From NCBI RefSeq assembly GCF_048268525.1, contig NZ_JBLWVH010000011.1, forward strand, positions 1-64,000: DNA of 64,000 nucleotides, in the 5' to 3' direction. The notes beneath the pieces are model-generated. The model saw only the letters and a list, made by a program, of their open reading frames with translations, was not told the origin of the DNA and did no database searches. Shown here one piece after another: positions 8,048 through 16,331 of this stretch. Each line of letters opens with the position of its first letter. The first letter of the stretch is position 1. A program made the translations under genes and the position numbers. This DNA comes from Maricaulis sp048268525 (GTDB taxonomy: Bacteria; Pseudomonadota; Alphaproteobacteria; Caulobacterales; Maricaulaceae).

Positions 8048-8917
8048 CTAGTGGCCTTGATCCAGCGGCAGATAGATGTCGGAGCGCAGCTCGGCGGCGA
8101 CGCGACCGCTCGGATCATCCACATAATTGACGAAAAGCGGCCGGTCGGCAAAACCGCCAAGGCCCTGGTCGATGACGGTTGCGTACAGCCGGTCGATACT
8201 CTCATGCAGACTGTCATAGTCGCCGACATGGCGCAGTCGGGCGTGGCACCCGGCGGCGAGTTCCAGACAACCAATGCCCTCAGGCGGCACGATGTCACCG
8301 ACGGCGATGGCGCAATCAAAACTCAGGGCGTCGGGCTCGGTAGAGCGCGGGTCTTCGTACCAGACGCCGTAGATCCCCTGCAGGGCATCTATGGGGTGCT
8401 GGCTGAAAACCGCCTCGAACAACCGCTCATAGGTCAGGTTCAACTCGGCATAGGCGCCGACATTGCGGATCGCCAGCAAACGCAGCGGATCGGTCGAGAC
8501 GATCTCGACCTCCAGGGCTACGTCGCCATCACCGCCGGGTGCCGGTTTGAGCAGACGGTCGATCAACTCCGTGCGGCCGGCGCGCAATTCGCTGGCCGAC
8601 CCGCCAGTCGCAGCGCGGAAGGCCCGGGCAAAGGCCTGTGATGATCCATAGCCGGCCCCCGCTGCGGCCCGGGTGATCGATTGCCCCTCGGCCTCCAGCT
8701 CCGGCAGGGTGCGCGCCAACCGGACCCGGCGCAGGGTCTCCGCCAGCGTTTCCCCCGTCATCAGGCGATAGACCCGGTGAAAGTGGAAGGGCGACAAGGC
8801 GGCCGTCGAGGCCAGTGCCTCCAGCGACAGGGTGCCTGCTTCGCCATCGCTGGCCTCAATCTGCGCCAGTACCCGCTCAATGCGTTCGGCATGACGTAAA
8901 CGGCTGTCCGGCATCAT
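8048..8917 (-). CDS. AraC-family regulator with GyrI-like effector-binding domain
   Basis: Transcription factor of about 289 residues. I use the ATG at 8917 (MMPDSRLRHAERI), preceded by AGGAG at good spacing; an ATG at 8944 would add nine residues. The N-terminal 110 residues form the two AraC helix-turn-helices (LSPFHFHRVYRLMTGET and GYGSSQAFARAFRAATG). Residues from about 140 form a GyrI-like/SOUL small-molecule domain ending in DIYLPLD. Such Rob/SoxS-like proteins bind hydrophobic drugs and activate efflux or detoxification genes; the target here is unknown. Confidence 0.92.
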   Translation of the reverse strand: MMPDSRLRHAERIERVLAQIEASDGEAGTLSLEALASTAALSPFHFHRVYRLMTGETLAETLRRVRLARTLPELEAEGQSITRAAAGAGYGSSQAFARAFRAATGGSASELRAGRTELIDRLLKPAPGGDGDVALEVEIVSTDPLRLLAIRNVGAYAELNLTYERLFEAVFSQHPIDALQGIYGVWYEDPRSTEPDALSFDCAIAVGDIVPPEGIGCLELAAGCHARLRHVGDYDSLHESIDRLYATVIDQGLGGFADRPLFVNYVDDPSGRVAAELRSDIYLPLDQGH

Positions 8918-9016
8918 GGTCGTGTCTCCTTCACGATGAACCATGATGCCGGTCTAGCCCGGTGCGCAAGCCGGCGCGGTCCCGTTCTTGCGCATTGTGT
9001 GCCGGCAGGCTCTCGC

Positions 9017-10489
9017 CTATCGCTCGAACGGGTTGGCCAGGAAGTCAGGCAGATCGATCACGATCTCTTCGCTGGCGACCGGCTCACCGCGCATGAAGGC
9101 GTGCATCGCTTCACCCACCTCAGGGGTCGTCATGAAGAGATTATGTCCGGCATTGACGACCGTGACCCGGGTGACATCGCTCAGCCCGGCAACCGCTTCG
9201 CGCTGGCTTTGCGGATAAGTCCGCCCGTCGAGCGTACCGGTCAGCAACAACACGGGCGTGTCTCCTGTCGGGCCGCGACGGAAATCCGCACCCAGATCAA
9301 GGCCGGGAACGGCTTCGTTCAATTGCGGCATGGGGAAGTTCAGATAGGCGCCCAGAAGCGAGGTTTGCGCCTGCTCGTCGACGACGGCCAGTCGATCCGC
9401 ATCAATACCCGAGGCGAGGTCCATGGCGGTCGGCATGGCGTTCATCGAGATCGGTTCGCCGGGCGTCCAGAAATACTGCAGCAACGCGATCGGCAATTGG
9501 GTATCGCCCTGCTCCACCCCGGCATAGAGCGCCGGCAACAAGCCGGCATTGGCCGGATCTGCAATCAGCCCGGACGCGAATTGCTGGAGATGATGGCGCT
9601 GCAGGAGAAAGGGCAGGCTCGTGCCGTCTTCCTGCGGCACCTGCATCAGGATGGGTTCGGCTTCCAGCTGCGCGTGAACACGCCGCATCAGCCCGGCAAT
9701 GTCCGGATAGAGCGCGGCGGCGGCCGGCTGGGTGTTCACCGCCGCCTGCAGGCGGGCGATATAGGCATCGGTCCGGGCCGGCAGCTTGACCGTCTGGTCG
9801 AGCCCCTCGGCACTGGCGATAATCACCCGGTCAATCTTGTCCGGGATCGCGTTCAAGGCTGCGAGTGCCAGGTGGCTGCCATAGGAGATACCCCAGAGCG
9901 ACATCCGGTCGGCACCGAGATGGGCGCGAAGGTCGGACAGGTCGGCGACGCTTTCCTGCGTCGTATAGCCGAGGATATCCACGCCCTCGCTGTCCCAGAA
10001 GGCCAGGCATTCACTCAGGGCCGCCCGCTGGCTGGCGATGATGTCGGCATCGCTGACCCGCGCACTGTCGTCGGCGGACTGGCTGCTGACACAACGCGGA
10101 GGTCGTTGCGACTGTCCGGTCCCTCGCTGGTCAAAGGCGATCACATCACCATGCTGGCGCATCGCCATGAAGAGCGGGAAGCGCTGGCCCTGCGCCGTCC
10201 CGGACCCTGAACCGCCGGGACCGCCGGCGAGATAGACGATAGGCGGCCCGGCGCGCTCGCCGGTTGCCGGGAATCGCACATAGCTGATGGTGATCATCCG
10301 GCTGTGCGGATCGGCGCGGTTTTCCGGCACCTGGAATTCACCGCGAAAGGCGTCCGTGGTGTCGCCGCTCCGGGCGGTAAAGACGATACCGGTTTCAGGG
10401 TTCGGCTGCGCCGCACCGGCAGCCGCCGGCAGGGACGCGAAGAGGGCGCCCGCCAGCAAACCGGCACGGGCCAAGGTCAGTCGTTTCAT
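9017..10489 (-). CDS. Secreted alpha/beta hydrolase, prolyl/tripeptidyl aminopeptidase-like
   Basis: 490-residue exported hydrolase with an N-terminal signal peptide (LLAGALFASLPAAAGAA). The alpha/beta fold is shown by the oxyanion region VYLAGGPGGSGS, the FDQRGTGQS block and the nucleophile elbow GISYGSHLA (Ser near residue 199). A C-terminal Asp/His part follows (GTLDGRTYP, NAGHNLFM), typical of TAP-like peptidases. It probably cleaves N-terminal residues from peptides in the periplasm; the true substrate cannot be told. Divergent from the LytTR regulator gene at 10635. Confidence 0.85.
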   Translation of the reverse strand: MKRLTLARAGLLAGALFASLPAAAGAAQPNPETGIVFTARSGDTTDAFRGEFQVPENRADPHSRMITISYVRFPATGERAGPPIVYLAGGPGGSGSGTAQGQRFPLFMAMRQHGDVIAFDQRGTGQSQRPPRCVSSQSADDSARVSDADIIASQRAALSECLAFWDSEGVDILGYTTQESVADLSDLRAHLGADRMSLWGISYGSHLALAALNAIPDKIDRVIIASAEGLDQTVKLPARTDAYIARLQAAVNTQPAAAALYPDIAGLMRRVHAQLEAEPILMQVPQEDGTSLPFLLQRHHLQQFASGLIADPANAGLLPALYAGVEQGDTQLPIALLQYFWTPGEPISMNAMPTAMDLASGIDADRLAVVDEQAQTSLLGAYLNFPMPQLNEAVPGLDLGADFRRGPTGDTPVLLLTGTLDGRTYPQSQREAVAGLSDVTRVTVVNAGHNLFMTTPEVGEAMHAFMRGEPVASEEIVIDLPDFLANPFER

Positions 10490-10634
10490 CGATCATGCTC
10501 CACTGTGTCGTGCCCCCCGGCACAGCTACAGCAGAGCGTCATGGCACCGCTCGATCACGCCCCAATCGACCGGCGGCGGCCTCCAGCCGTCAAGCGGCGG
10601 GACGGTGAGCCGAACAACCGCTAGTCTTGCCAAC

Positions 10635-12191
10635 ATGACCGCTCGTCACGCCCCCTTGCGCCTGATCGCGCAGCTGTTTGCCGTTTTGTCGGTGGCCTGC
10701 TGCCTTCTCCCTGACGCCTCCGGTCAGGCACCAAGACATGTCGCAATCGAGGATGTGCGGGTCTGTCCGGCAAACAATGGCGATACCGCCCCGCCCGACT
10801 ACAGCGCCGCGGAATGCCGCAGCGTCCCGATCCAGGAACTCGATCCGCAGGGCACCCATATATGGGCCCGGCTCCGCCTGCCCCTCGGCACGGAAAATTT
10901 GCGGGGCGACGGCCCTTTCGGGTTGATGGTGATGGGCAAGATGTCCAGCGAGATATACGTCAATGAGCACCTTGTCGGAACCAATGGACAACCGGGCGAT
11001 GATCGCCGCTCCGAAACCGCCGGACGCATCGATGCCAGCCTGTTCGTTCCGCACACGCTGGTCAGGACAGGCGACAACACCATCGATATCCGCATGTCTT
11101 CCCATTATGGCTGGCTGGAATTGGCGTCACCTGTCCACGCAGTCCAGTTCGGACGGTATCAGGACCCGACCCGCATCATCATAACCGGATATTGGCCGAG
11201 CCTGATCACATTCGGGGTCTTCCTGGTCGGCCTGGTCTTCTTCGGGGTCACGACCTGGCGCAATGAAGACCGCTCGACCTCCGCCTTGCTGGCAGCGGCC
11301 GCCCTGTTCGCCGGAACCGAGCTGCTGGTCGAAACGGCGCGCGGCCTCGTCGCCTATCCCTATCCATTCCACGATGTCAGGCTTGTGCTTATCACCTTGT
11401 GTGCGGCAGGCTTTGGCATCTGTGTCTTCGCCTACCTGCTGGAACGAATGACATCGCTGGGCTGGCAGTCGCGACTGGTGCGCGTCCTGGCGGTGCTGAT
11501 CGTCCTCGTCCCGGTGGTCATCATCATGCCCGGCTTTGACGGCAAGACGGTCGGCGTCCTGACCACCTGCGCCCTGGCAGGACTTGCCTGGTCAGCCCTG
11601 TGGGCTTTCCAGAGGAAACCCGGCGCGCTCGGCCTCGCTGCGGCCTTCACCCTGTTCCTGCTGGTCCTGTACCAGGTCGGCTCATACTTCCTCGACGTCG
11701 GCTATTTCTACGCCGCCGCCGGTGTGCTGGCCTTCGCCATGTACCAGCAGGCCCAGTCGCTGGTCGCCGAGCGCCGCCAGAGACGCCTTGAAGCCCGACG
11801 CGCCCTGAAGCTGGAGACGGCCCTCGACCAGGCCCGGCAGAAGTCGGCCCCGGCCCAGATCCAGCTCGTCAGCGCCGGTCGCGTCGACTATGTCTCGACC
11901 GACCGGATCGTCCAGCTCAAGGCCGCCGGCGACTATGTGGAACTTCATTTCGAGGACGGCCGCACGACGCTCTACACCGGCACGCTGGGCGGGCTGGAGA
12001 ATGAATTGCCGCCGGCCTTCCTGCGGGTGCACCGGTCGCATGTCGTCAACACACTGTTTGTATCGGCTCTGGAGCGCGATGCCGGCGGCACCGGCGAGCT
12101 GATCCTGTCGAACGGCGCACGAGTACCCGTCAGCCGCCGCATCCTGCCGACAGTCCGCTCGGCACTCGCCGAGAAGCGCCCGCCTCAATAG
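10635..12191 (+). CDS. Membrane-bound LytTR-type DNA-binding regulator
   Basis: 518-residue regulator when started at ATG 10635 (MTARHAPLRL); the reading frame stays open upstream, but that part looks non-coding. A signal peptide or first helix is followed by a periplasmic domain of about 170 residues resembling a jelly-roll (EIYVNEHLVGTNGQPGD). Seven membrane helices (about 180-400) and a short coiled linker follow. A C-terminal LytTR DNA-binding domain (about 415-515) contains DRIVQLKAAGDYVELHF and LRVHRSHVVN. It looks like a one-component receptor that senses outside and binds DNA directly. Partner genes are not obvious. Confidence 0.87.
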   Translation: MTARHAPLRLIAQLFAVLSVACCLLPDASGQAPRHVAIEDVRVCPANNGDTAPPDYSAAECRSVPIQELDPQGTHIWARLRLPLGTENLRGDGPFGLMVMGKMSSEIYVNEHLVGTNGQPGDDRRSETAGRIDASLFVPHTLVRTGDNTIDIRMSSHYGWLELASPVHAVQFGRYQDPTRIIITGYWPSLITFGVFLVGLVFFGVTTWRNEDRSTSALLAAAALFAGTELLVETARGLVAYPYPFHDVRLVLITLCAAGFGICVFAYLLERMTSLGWQSRLVRVLAVLIVLVPVVIIMPGFDGKTVGVLTTCALAGLAWSALWAFQRKPGALGLAAAFTLFLLVLYQVGSYFLDVGYFYAAAGVLAFAMYQQAQSLVAERRQRRLEARRALKLETALDQARQKSAPAQIQLVSAGRVDYVSTDRIVQLKAAGDYVELHFEDGRTTLYTGTLGGLENELPPAFLRVHRSHVVNTLFVSALERDAGGTGELILSNGARVPVSRRILPTVRSALAEKRPPQ

Positions 12192-12394
12192 TGCGGCGGC
12201 TTGGTCACCTCCGGCCCCGGCGCAGCAGCCTCCAGCGCCTCGAGACGGGTCAGCATGACATTGACCCGGCGGGTCAGCCGGTCGAGTTCCTCACGCTGGG
12301 CAAGAATGACGGCGTTGAGATCATCCACGGTCTTGTCCTGATGGGCGGCATGGGCCTCGACCTCATCGAGGCGGGCCTGAAGGGTATCTATCAT
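12185..12394 (-). CDS. slyX: SlyX family protein
   Basis: 69-residue coiled-coil protein starting at ATG 12394 (MIDTLQARLDEVE), with GGAG upstream. Heptad-like Leu/Val spacing and the C-terminal Pro-Pro-His-Tyr ending fit SlyX, a small widespread protein of unknown function. It overlaps the 3' end of the convergent LytTR gene by 7 bases. Confidence 0.85.
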   Translation of the reverse strand: MIDTLQARLDEVEAHAAHQDKTVDDLNAVILAQREELDRLTRRVNVMLTRLEALEAAAPGPEVTKPPHY

Positions 12395-12515
12395 TCTGGA
12401 CTCCACGTGACATTCCGGTCGCAATCTATCCGATCCCGATCAGGTTCCCAGTCCCAAAGGCGGTTGGTCTGGCATGGCCGCGCAAGCAATCTGCGACCGG
12501 GTCAGGCGGCCCCGG

Positions 12516-12992
12516 TCAAAGGCCCATCTCAGCCAGACCGGGGTGATCATCCGGACGTCGGCCCTGCGGCCAGAAAAATTTTCGATCTTCCTCGCGGATC
12601 ACGGCATCGTTGATGCTGGCGATGCGCCGCCGCATCAGACCGTCGGGCGCGAATTCCCAGTTTTCATTGCCATAAGCCCTGTACCAACTGCCGGACAGGT
12701 CGTGCCACTCATAGGCAAAGCGCACGGCGATACGGTTGTCCCGGAACGCCCAGATCTCCTTGATCAGGCGGTAATCCAGCTCCCGCTCCCACTTGCCCGC
12801 CAGGAAGGCGATGATCTCGCCCCGCCCCCGCAGGAAAACATCGCGATTGCGCCATTCACTGTCGGTCGTATAGGCCAGCGCCACCTGTTCCGGGTCGCGC
12901 GAATTCCAAGCGTCCTCCGCGAGACGGACCTTGCGCGCTGCCGCGGCCAACGTCGTGAAAGGTGGTACGGGCGGCCGGGTCTGATCGGTCAT
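12516..12992 (-). CDS. DUF1348 / SnoaL-like family protein
   Basis: 158-residue cytoplasmic protein of the NTF2/SnoaL fold. DUF1348 hallmarks are KVRLAEDAWNSRDPEQVALAY, the W-R-N-R-D region, a conserved YEWHDLSGSWYRAYGNENW block and a C-terminal RKFFWPQGRRP. No enzyme activity is established. Its start overlaps the stop of the PNPOx-like gene by 4 bases, and both follow an AhpD-like gene, so the three are probably one transcript controlled by the divergent LysR gene at 14371. Confidence 0.9.
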   Translation of the reverse strand: MTDQTRPPVPPFTTLAAAARKVRLAEDAWNSRDPEQVALAYTTDSEWRNRDVFLRGRGEIIAFLAGKWERELDYRLIKEIWAFRDNRIAVRFAYEWHDLSGSWYRAYGNENWEFAPDGLMRRRIASINDAVIREEDRKFFWPQGRRPDDHPGLAEMGL

Positions 12993-13630
12993 GAGCTCGC
13001 CCCCTCGCCCCGGGCCAGCGCGAGGTCCGCGCGCAGCCGGGCGTTCTCGTCTTCCAGTCCGGACAAGCGTTCATTCACCCCGCGCATCGTCTCGATGATC
13101 TCGTCCTCGGTGAAGCGTTGCGTGATGTGCTGTGGACAGTTCCAGTCGAACGCCACCACATGCAGGAGCACAATCCGCTCAGGGCGGGCGCGATAGCCCT
13201 GCGGGAGGACACGCCCGGCCAGATCGCTCTCGGCTTCAACCGGCAGAAGCTCGACAGTGGCGAAGACCTTCAAGCGTGTGCGGTTGGCATAGTCCATCAG
13301 GATCAGGGCCACACGGGCATTCGCCCGCGTATTACCGACCGAGATGTATTGGCGATTCCCGCGATAATCCGCGAATGCCAGTGTGGCAGCATCCAACACG
13401 GTCAGGAATCCTCTCGGTCCGCCGCGATGCTGGACATAGGGCCAGCCCGACTCCGAAACAGAAGCCATGTAGAAATGATCGCGTGCCGCTATGAAATCTG
13501 CTTCGTGCTGTGTCAGGCTATCGGTCGCGCGGTCTCCTTCGAAGCGTTCCCAGAGATGGGCACTGCCCATGTCTTCGCGGACCGCCCGCACGCTGGATGT
13601 GGTGGCGATGTCGAGAAATCGGTAGCTCAT
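12989..13630 (-). CDS. Pyridoxamine 5'-phosphate oxidase-like flavin-binding protein
   Basis: 213-residue member of the PNPOx-like split-barrel family. The FMN-barrel region is visible in FYMASVSESGWPYVQHRGGPRGFLTVLD and in YISVGNTRANARVALILMDY (residues about 50-115). The C-terminal 40 residues form a coiled coil. These proteins usually reduce small molecules using FMN or F420; vitamin B6 synthesis is not implied. It is the middle gene of the AhpD-like / PNPOx-like / DUF1348 operon. Confidence 0.87.
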   Translation of the reverse strand: MSYRFLDIATTSSVRAVREDMGSAHLWERFEGDRATDSLTQHEADFIAARDHFYMASVSESGWPYVQHRGGPRGFLTVLDAATLAFADYRGNRQYISVGNTRANARVALILMDYANRTRLKVFATVELLPVEAESDLAGRVLPQGYRARPERIVLLHVVAFDWNCPQHITQRFTEDEIIETMRGVNERLSGLEDENARLRADLALARGEGASS

Positions 13631-13660
13631 GATGCCGCTCCGGTCCTTTCGAGCAAACGG

Positions 13661-13694
13661 GAGCGGGCAGACCGACAGGACGGCCTGCCCGCTC
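13661..13694 (-). terminator. Large hairpin between AhpD-like and PNPOx-like genes
   Basis: A 10-base perfect stem (GAGCGGGCAG / CTGCCCGCTC) with a 14-base loop, itself partly paired (CCG/CGG), lies in the 68-base gap. The following minus-strand sequence has only TTT, so it may act as a partial terminator or an mRNA-stabilising element that lowers expression of the two downstream genes. Confidence 0.45.
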
Positions 13695-13698
13695 GTGA

Positions 13699-14244
13699 TC
13701 AGCCGGCCTGCGACGCGGTAACGACGGGGAAGTCGATATCGGTCTTGGCAACGTTGTTGATCAGGTTGGTGAAGACGTTTTCGGCGGCCAGGGCGACGAT
13801 CTCGACAATCTGGCCGTCGGTATAGCCCGCCTCGCGCAACCCGGTGATATCGCTGTCGCTGACGCGGCCGCGCTCGCGCACCACCTTTGCTGCGAAACCG
13901 ACAGCGGCATCAGCCTTGGCATCGCCGGACCGCCCGGTGCGGTTGCGGGCAACCTCTTCCGGCGTGAGATTGGCAAGGTTCAGACCCAGATAGGTGTGGG
14001 CCGACAGGCAATAGTCACAACCATTGACCTGGGCCACGGCAAGGGCGATGCGCTCGCGGGTCTTGACATCCAGCGTCCTGGAGAGCGCGCCGTTATTGCC
14101 GGTATAGCCTTCCAGTGCGGCTGGGCTGGTGGCAATGAGACGGAACATGTTCGGGACGACGCCGAGCTGCTTGTGAACGGCCTCCAGGATCGGCTTGGAG
14201 GCTGCGGGGGCGGAATCGAGATCGGGAATGGGCAGGCGGGACAT
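13699..14244 (-). CDS. AhpD-like carboxymuconolactone decarboxylase family protein
   Basis: 181-residue CMD-domain protein with the alkylhydroperoxidase signature CDYCLSAHTYLG (CxxC...H) near residues 76-87. This redox-active dithiol supports a peroxidase role. The N-terminal part (LEAVHKQLGVVPNMFRLIATSPAALEGY) is typical of the AhpD-like subfamily common in proteobacteria. First gene of a three-gene operon opposite a LysR regulator; such LysR/AhpD pairs are frequently linked to oxidative stress, which is the likely but unproven theme here. Confidence 0.92.
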   Translation of the reverse strand: MSRLPIPDLDSAPAASKPILEAVHKQLGVVPNMFRLIATSPAALEGYTGNNGALSRTLDVKTRERIALAVAQVNGCDYCLSAHTYLGLNLANLTPEEVARNRTGRSGDAKADAAVGFAAKVVRERGRVSDSDITGLREAGYTDGQIVEIVALAAENVFTNLINNVAKTDIDFPVVTASQAG

Positions 14245-14350
14245 TGGTTTCTCCTTCAGGAATTGGGGCGATCCGTCCGGGATCGCGTTCTGCCGGGGAG
14301 AATTGGGCGTTCCGCAAAAAATGATAATCAGCTATAATCGAGAAATTCTT

Positions 14351-14365
14351 TTCCAATAAATGGAA
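14351..14365. promoter_or_regulatory. Possible LysR operator (TTCC-N7-GGAA)
   Basis: TTCCAATAAATGGAA is a perfect 4-base inverted repeat with 7-base spacer and includes the T-N11-A pattern of LysR sites. It ends 5 bases before the LysR start codon, so it may serve autoregulation and regulation of the divergent operon; it also overlaps the ribosome-binding GGAA. Confidence 0.4.
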
Positions 14366-14370
14366 CAAAA

Positions 14371-15276
14371 ATGGACCGTCTCAAAGCCATGTCCATTGTC
14401 GTGCAGGTCGTCGACAGCGGGAGTTTCTCCGGCGCCAGCCGGGCCCTCGGCATACCCCTGGCCACGATCAGCCGTCAGGTGACAGAGCTGGAAGCCCATC
14501 TCGGTACAAAACTGCTGACGCGAACCACCCGCAAGCTCGCCCTGACTGACGCCGGCACCGCCTATCTCGCCGCCGCACGGCGGATCCTGGACGATGTTGA
14601 CGAGACAGAACGGGCAGCGGCAGGCGAATATCATTCGCCGCGTGGTGAGCTGATCCTGACCGCTCCGGTGGCTTTCGGGCGCCTTCTGGTCCTGCCGGTA
14701 ATCCGGGACTTTCTTATCGCCTATCCCAAGATCGATGTCCGCCTGGTCCTGTCCGACCGCAATCTTCACCTGATGGACGAACATATCGACCTGGCTGTGC
14801 GGATCGGGCCCCTGCCGGACAGTTCGATGGTGGCGACAAGAGTCGGATCGATTCGGACGGTCGTGGTGGCCAGTCCGGGTCTGCTGGCGGCCCACGGAAA
14901 GCCGCAATCGCCGGAGGACCTGCCCGGCATGCCCGGCGTGCACTTCGACATCCTGTCGCCAGCCGGCCGCTGGACCTTCACAGGCCCCGGCGGGCAGACA
15001 CATGACAGCGCGCCGCGGCCCCGTCTCACCGTCAGCAGCGCCGATGCCGCGGTCTGGTCAGCCTGCGATGGTGTCGGTGTAACCCGGGTATTGAGTTATC
15101 AATGCGCTGACGCCGTGAAGAGCGGGTCTTTGCATGTATTGTTGGAGGAGTTCGAACCGGCACCCCTGCCCGTGCATCTTGTTCATGCCGGCCGCGGCGT
15201 GCTGCCGGCCAAGCTGCGCAGCTTCCTCGACTTCGCAAAGAGCCGCCTTCGATCAAGTCTGACGGCGCTTTGGTGA
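14371..15276 (+). CDS. LysR-family transcriptional regulator
   Basis: 301-residue LysR protein. The winged HTH at the N-terminus is classic (SFSGASRALGIPLATISRQVTELEAHLGTKLLTRTTRKLALTD-type sequence, residues about 16-58). The effector-binding domain covers about 90-295, with LILTAPVAFGRLLVLPVI and the DLAVRIGPLPDSSMVATRVG segment. It is divergent from the AhpD-like operon, its probable target. It belongs to the large CrgA/DsdC-like group where the inducer cannot be predicted. Confidence 0.93.
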   Translation: MDRLKAMSIVVQVVDSGSFSGASRALGIPLATISRQVTELEAHLGTKLLTRTTRKLALTDAGTAYLAAARRILDDVDETERAAAGEYHSPRGELILTAPVAFGRLLVLPVIRDFLIAYPKIDVRLVLSDRNLHLMDEHIDLAVRIGPLPDSSMVATRVGSIRTVVVASPGLLAAHGKPQSPEDLPGMPGVHFDILSPAGRWTFTGPGGQTHDSAPRPRLTVSSADAAVWSACDGVGVTRVLSYQCADAVKSGSLHVLLEEFEPAPLPVHLVHAGRGVLPAKLRSFLDFAKSRLRSSLTALW

Positions 15277-15302
15277 CAGCCCGTATCGGCCGTCAGGGAC
15301 GA

Positions 15303-15548
15303 CTAGCCCTTGTTGGCGAATTTCGGCGGCTTCGCCCGCACCTTTTTCGGCGCAGCCGGTTTGGCTGCGGCAGCCGCAGCCTTGGCTTCCATCGCCAGAC
15401 GGGCCTGGCGCAGCTTGCGGATCTTGGCTTGCCGCTCGTCGGTTTCCTTGTCCAGCTTGGTGCGGACCATGGTGTCGGTGATTTCGGCCCGCGTTTTCGG
15501 GGCCACCGGGGTCACTTTCAGAAGGTCACTGTAGACGGGTTCGCTCAT
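15303..15548 (-). CDS. Small basic Ala/Lys-rich protein
   Basis: 81-residue protein from ATG 15548 (MSEPVYSDLLK), with AGGAG 8 bases upstream; an ATG two codons earlier is too close to that site. The first half is charged and helical (TDERQAKIRKLRQARLAMEAK). The second half is an Ala/Lys/Pro-rich low-complexity tail resembling histone H1-like bacterial proteins. No domain recognised. It could bind nucleic acid non-specifically, but this is only suggested by composition. Confidence 0.65.
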   Translation of the reverse strand: MSEPVYSDLLKVTPVAPKTRAEITDTMVRTKLDKETDERQAKIRKLRQARLAMEAKAAAAAAKPAAPKKVRAKPPKFANKG

Positions 15549-15601
15549 GGGCATGTCTCCTTGGCGCTGACAATAGGGCAAATGGGCCGGAAAAACAAAA
15601 A

Positions 15602-15621
15602 GGCCGGGCAATTGCCCGGCC
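15602..15621 (-). terminator. Intrinsic terminator of the cold-shock gene
   Basis: Perfect palindromic stem GGCCGGGC / GCCCGGCC with an AATT loop. On the minus strand it is followed by TTTTTGTTTTT. It lies 56 bases after the cold-shock stop codon and before the next gene on the same strand. Confidence 0.92.
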
Positions 15622-15676
15622 TTTCTGATTGCCTGTCCGGGGCGCGGCAATCCGGCCCCAGGACTGACAGTATGGC

Positions 15677-15886
15677 TTAGAGAGCCTGAAGGTTCTCGGC
15701 AGCGTTCTTGCCCGAACGCTTGTCCTGAACGACTTCGAAGGACAGCTTCTGGCCTTCGGAGATCGTGGTCATGCCCGAACGCTCAACGGCAGAGATGTGG
15801 ACGAAAACGTCCGTGGAGCCGTCTTCCGGTTGAATGAAGCCAAAACCTTTGGTGGTGTTGAAGAATTTTACGGTACCAGTAGCCAT
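15677..15886 (-). CDS. Cold-shock protein, CspA family
   Basis: 69-residue single cold-shock domain protein that binds single-stranded RNA/DNA as an RNA chaperone. Both RNP motifs are present: KGFGFIQ (RNP1, residues 13-19) and VFVHISA (RNP2). Translation starts at ATG 15886 with AAAGGA upstream. A long untranslated leader with a strong hairpin precedes it, and a clear intrinsic terminator follows, so it is a single-gene unit. Which csp paralogue this is cannot be said. Confidence 0.97.
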   Translation of the reverse strand: MATGTVKFFNTTKGFGFIQPEDGSTDVFVHISAVERSGMTTISEGQKLSFEVVQDKRSGKNAAENLQAL

Positions 15887-15982
15887 GACGATTTCCTTTC
15901 AATCAGTCACGTAGATATGGGTCTGCCCGGCCGCGTGCCGGAAAGTACCCGTGTGTCGAAATTTGAAAGGAAGAGCGTCAGC

Positions 15983-16000
15983 GGGGCGACAGATCGCCCC
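15983..16000 (-). promoter_or_regulatory. Hairpin in the cold-shock mRNA leader
   Basis: GGGGCGA-CAGA-TCGCCCC, a 7-base perfect stem with 4-base loop, lies about 100 bases before the cold-shock start codon and inside its probable untranslated leader. Csp leaders in other bacteria are thermosensitive structures; a similar role is possible. Confidence 0.4.
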
Positions 16001-16033
16001 CAGAAGATTCGGCATTCAAGATCGAGTAAGCGC

Positions 16034-16062
16034 TATATGGGGGGCGATTGTGTCTTTTGCAA
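16034..16062 (-). promoter_or_regulatory. Putative housekeeping promoter of the cold-shock gene
   Basis: On the minus strand TTGCAA is followed after 17 bases by CATATA (or after 19 by TATAGC), giving a reasonable -35/-10 pair about 150 bases before the start codon. Such long leaders are usual for csp genes. Confidence 0.35.
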
Positions 16063-16331
16063 GGTAATTCGGTTGAGGGTGTGCGTCTTCAATTCCCCAA
16101 GCCCGGCGCGCAGGGACTCCCGCACTCCCGGAATTCAATCACCATTTTCCCCGGAAGCACGTCAGCGCTATCCGGGGCTTACGGGAGACTCAGCGTTACA
16201 AGGCCGGTTCGGTTGGTCCCGGGTCTTCGCCCGGGAAAAATGGAGTGTGTGAATGCGAGGCTGGCGAAAAGCATTGAGAGCGGGCGCGCGGCGCACGGAA
16301 GCCGTTCATCCCGAAGGAGGCGTGCTCGCCC

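Larger units (their letters stand above)
15887..16331. other. Intergenic region: cold-shock 5' leader and guaA 3' flank
   Basis: 445 bases without a supported gene. The part next to the cold-shock gene should be its leader. It contains a hairpin GGGGCGA-CAGA-TCGCCCC (15983-16000) and a putative promoter further out. A second hairpin TCCCGGG/CCCGGGA (16217-16236) has its A/T run on the wrong side to be a terminator for guaA. Small open frames here have no ribosome sites or recognisable content. Confidence 0.6.

Noticed and set aside
10287..10634. N-terminal extension of the LytTR regulator frame
   Set aside because: The first 116 codons overlap the signal-peptide region of the divergent hydrolase and have no coding character; the start at 10635 gives a clean membrane protein.
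16217..16236. TCCCGGG/CCCGGGA hairpin as guaA terminator
   Set aside because: On the guaA strand the T run precedes the stem instead of following it.
15887..16331. tRNA or small RNA gene in the csp-guaA gap
   Set aside because: No cloverleaf, CCA end or T-loop motif; only isolated hairpins.
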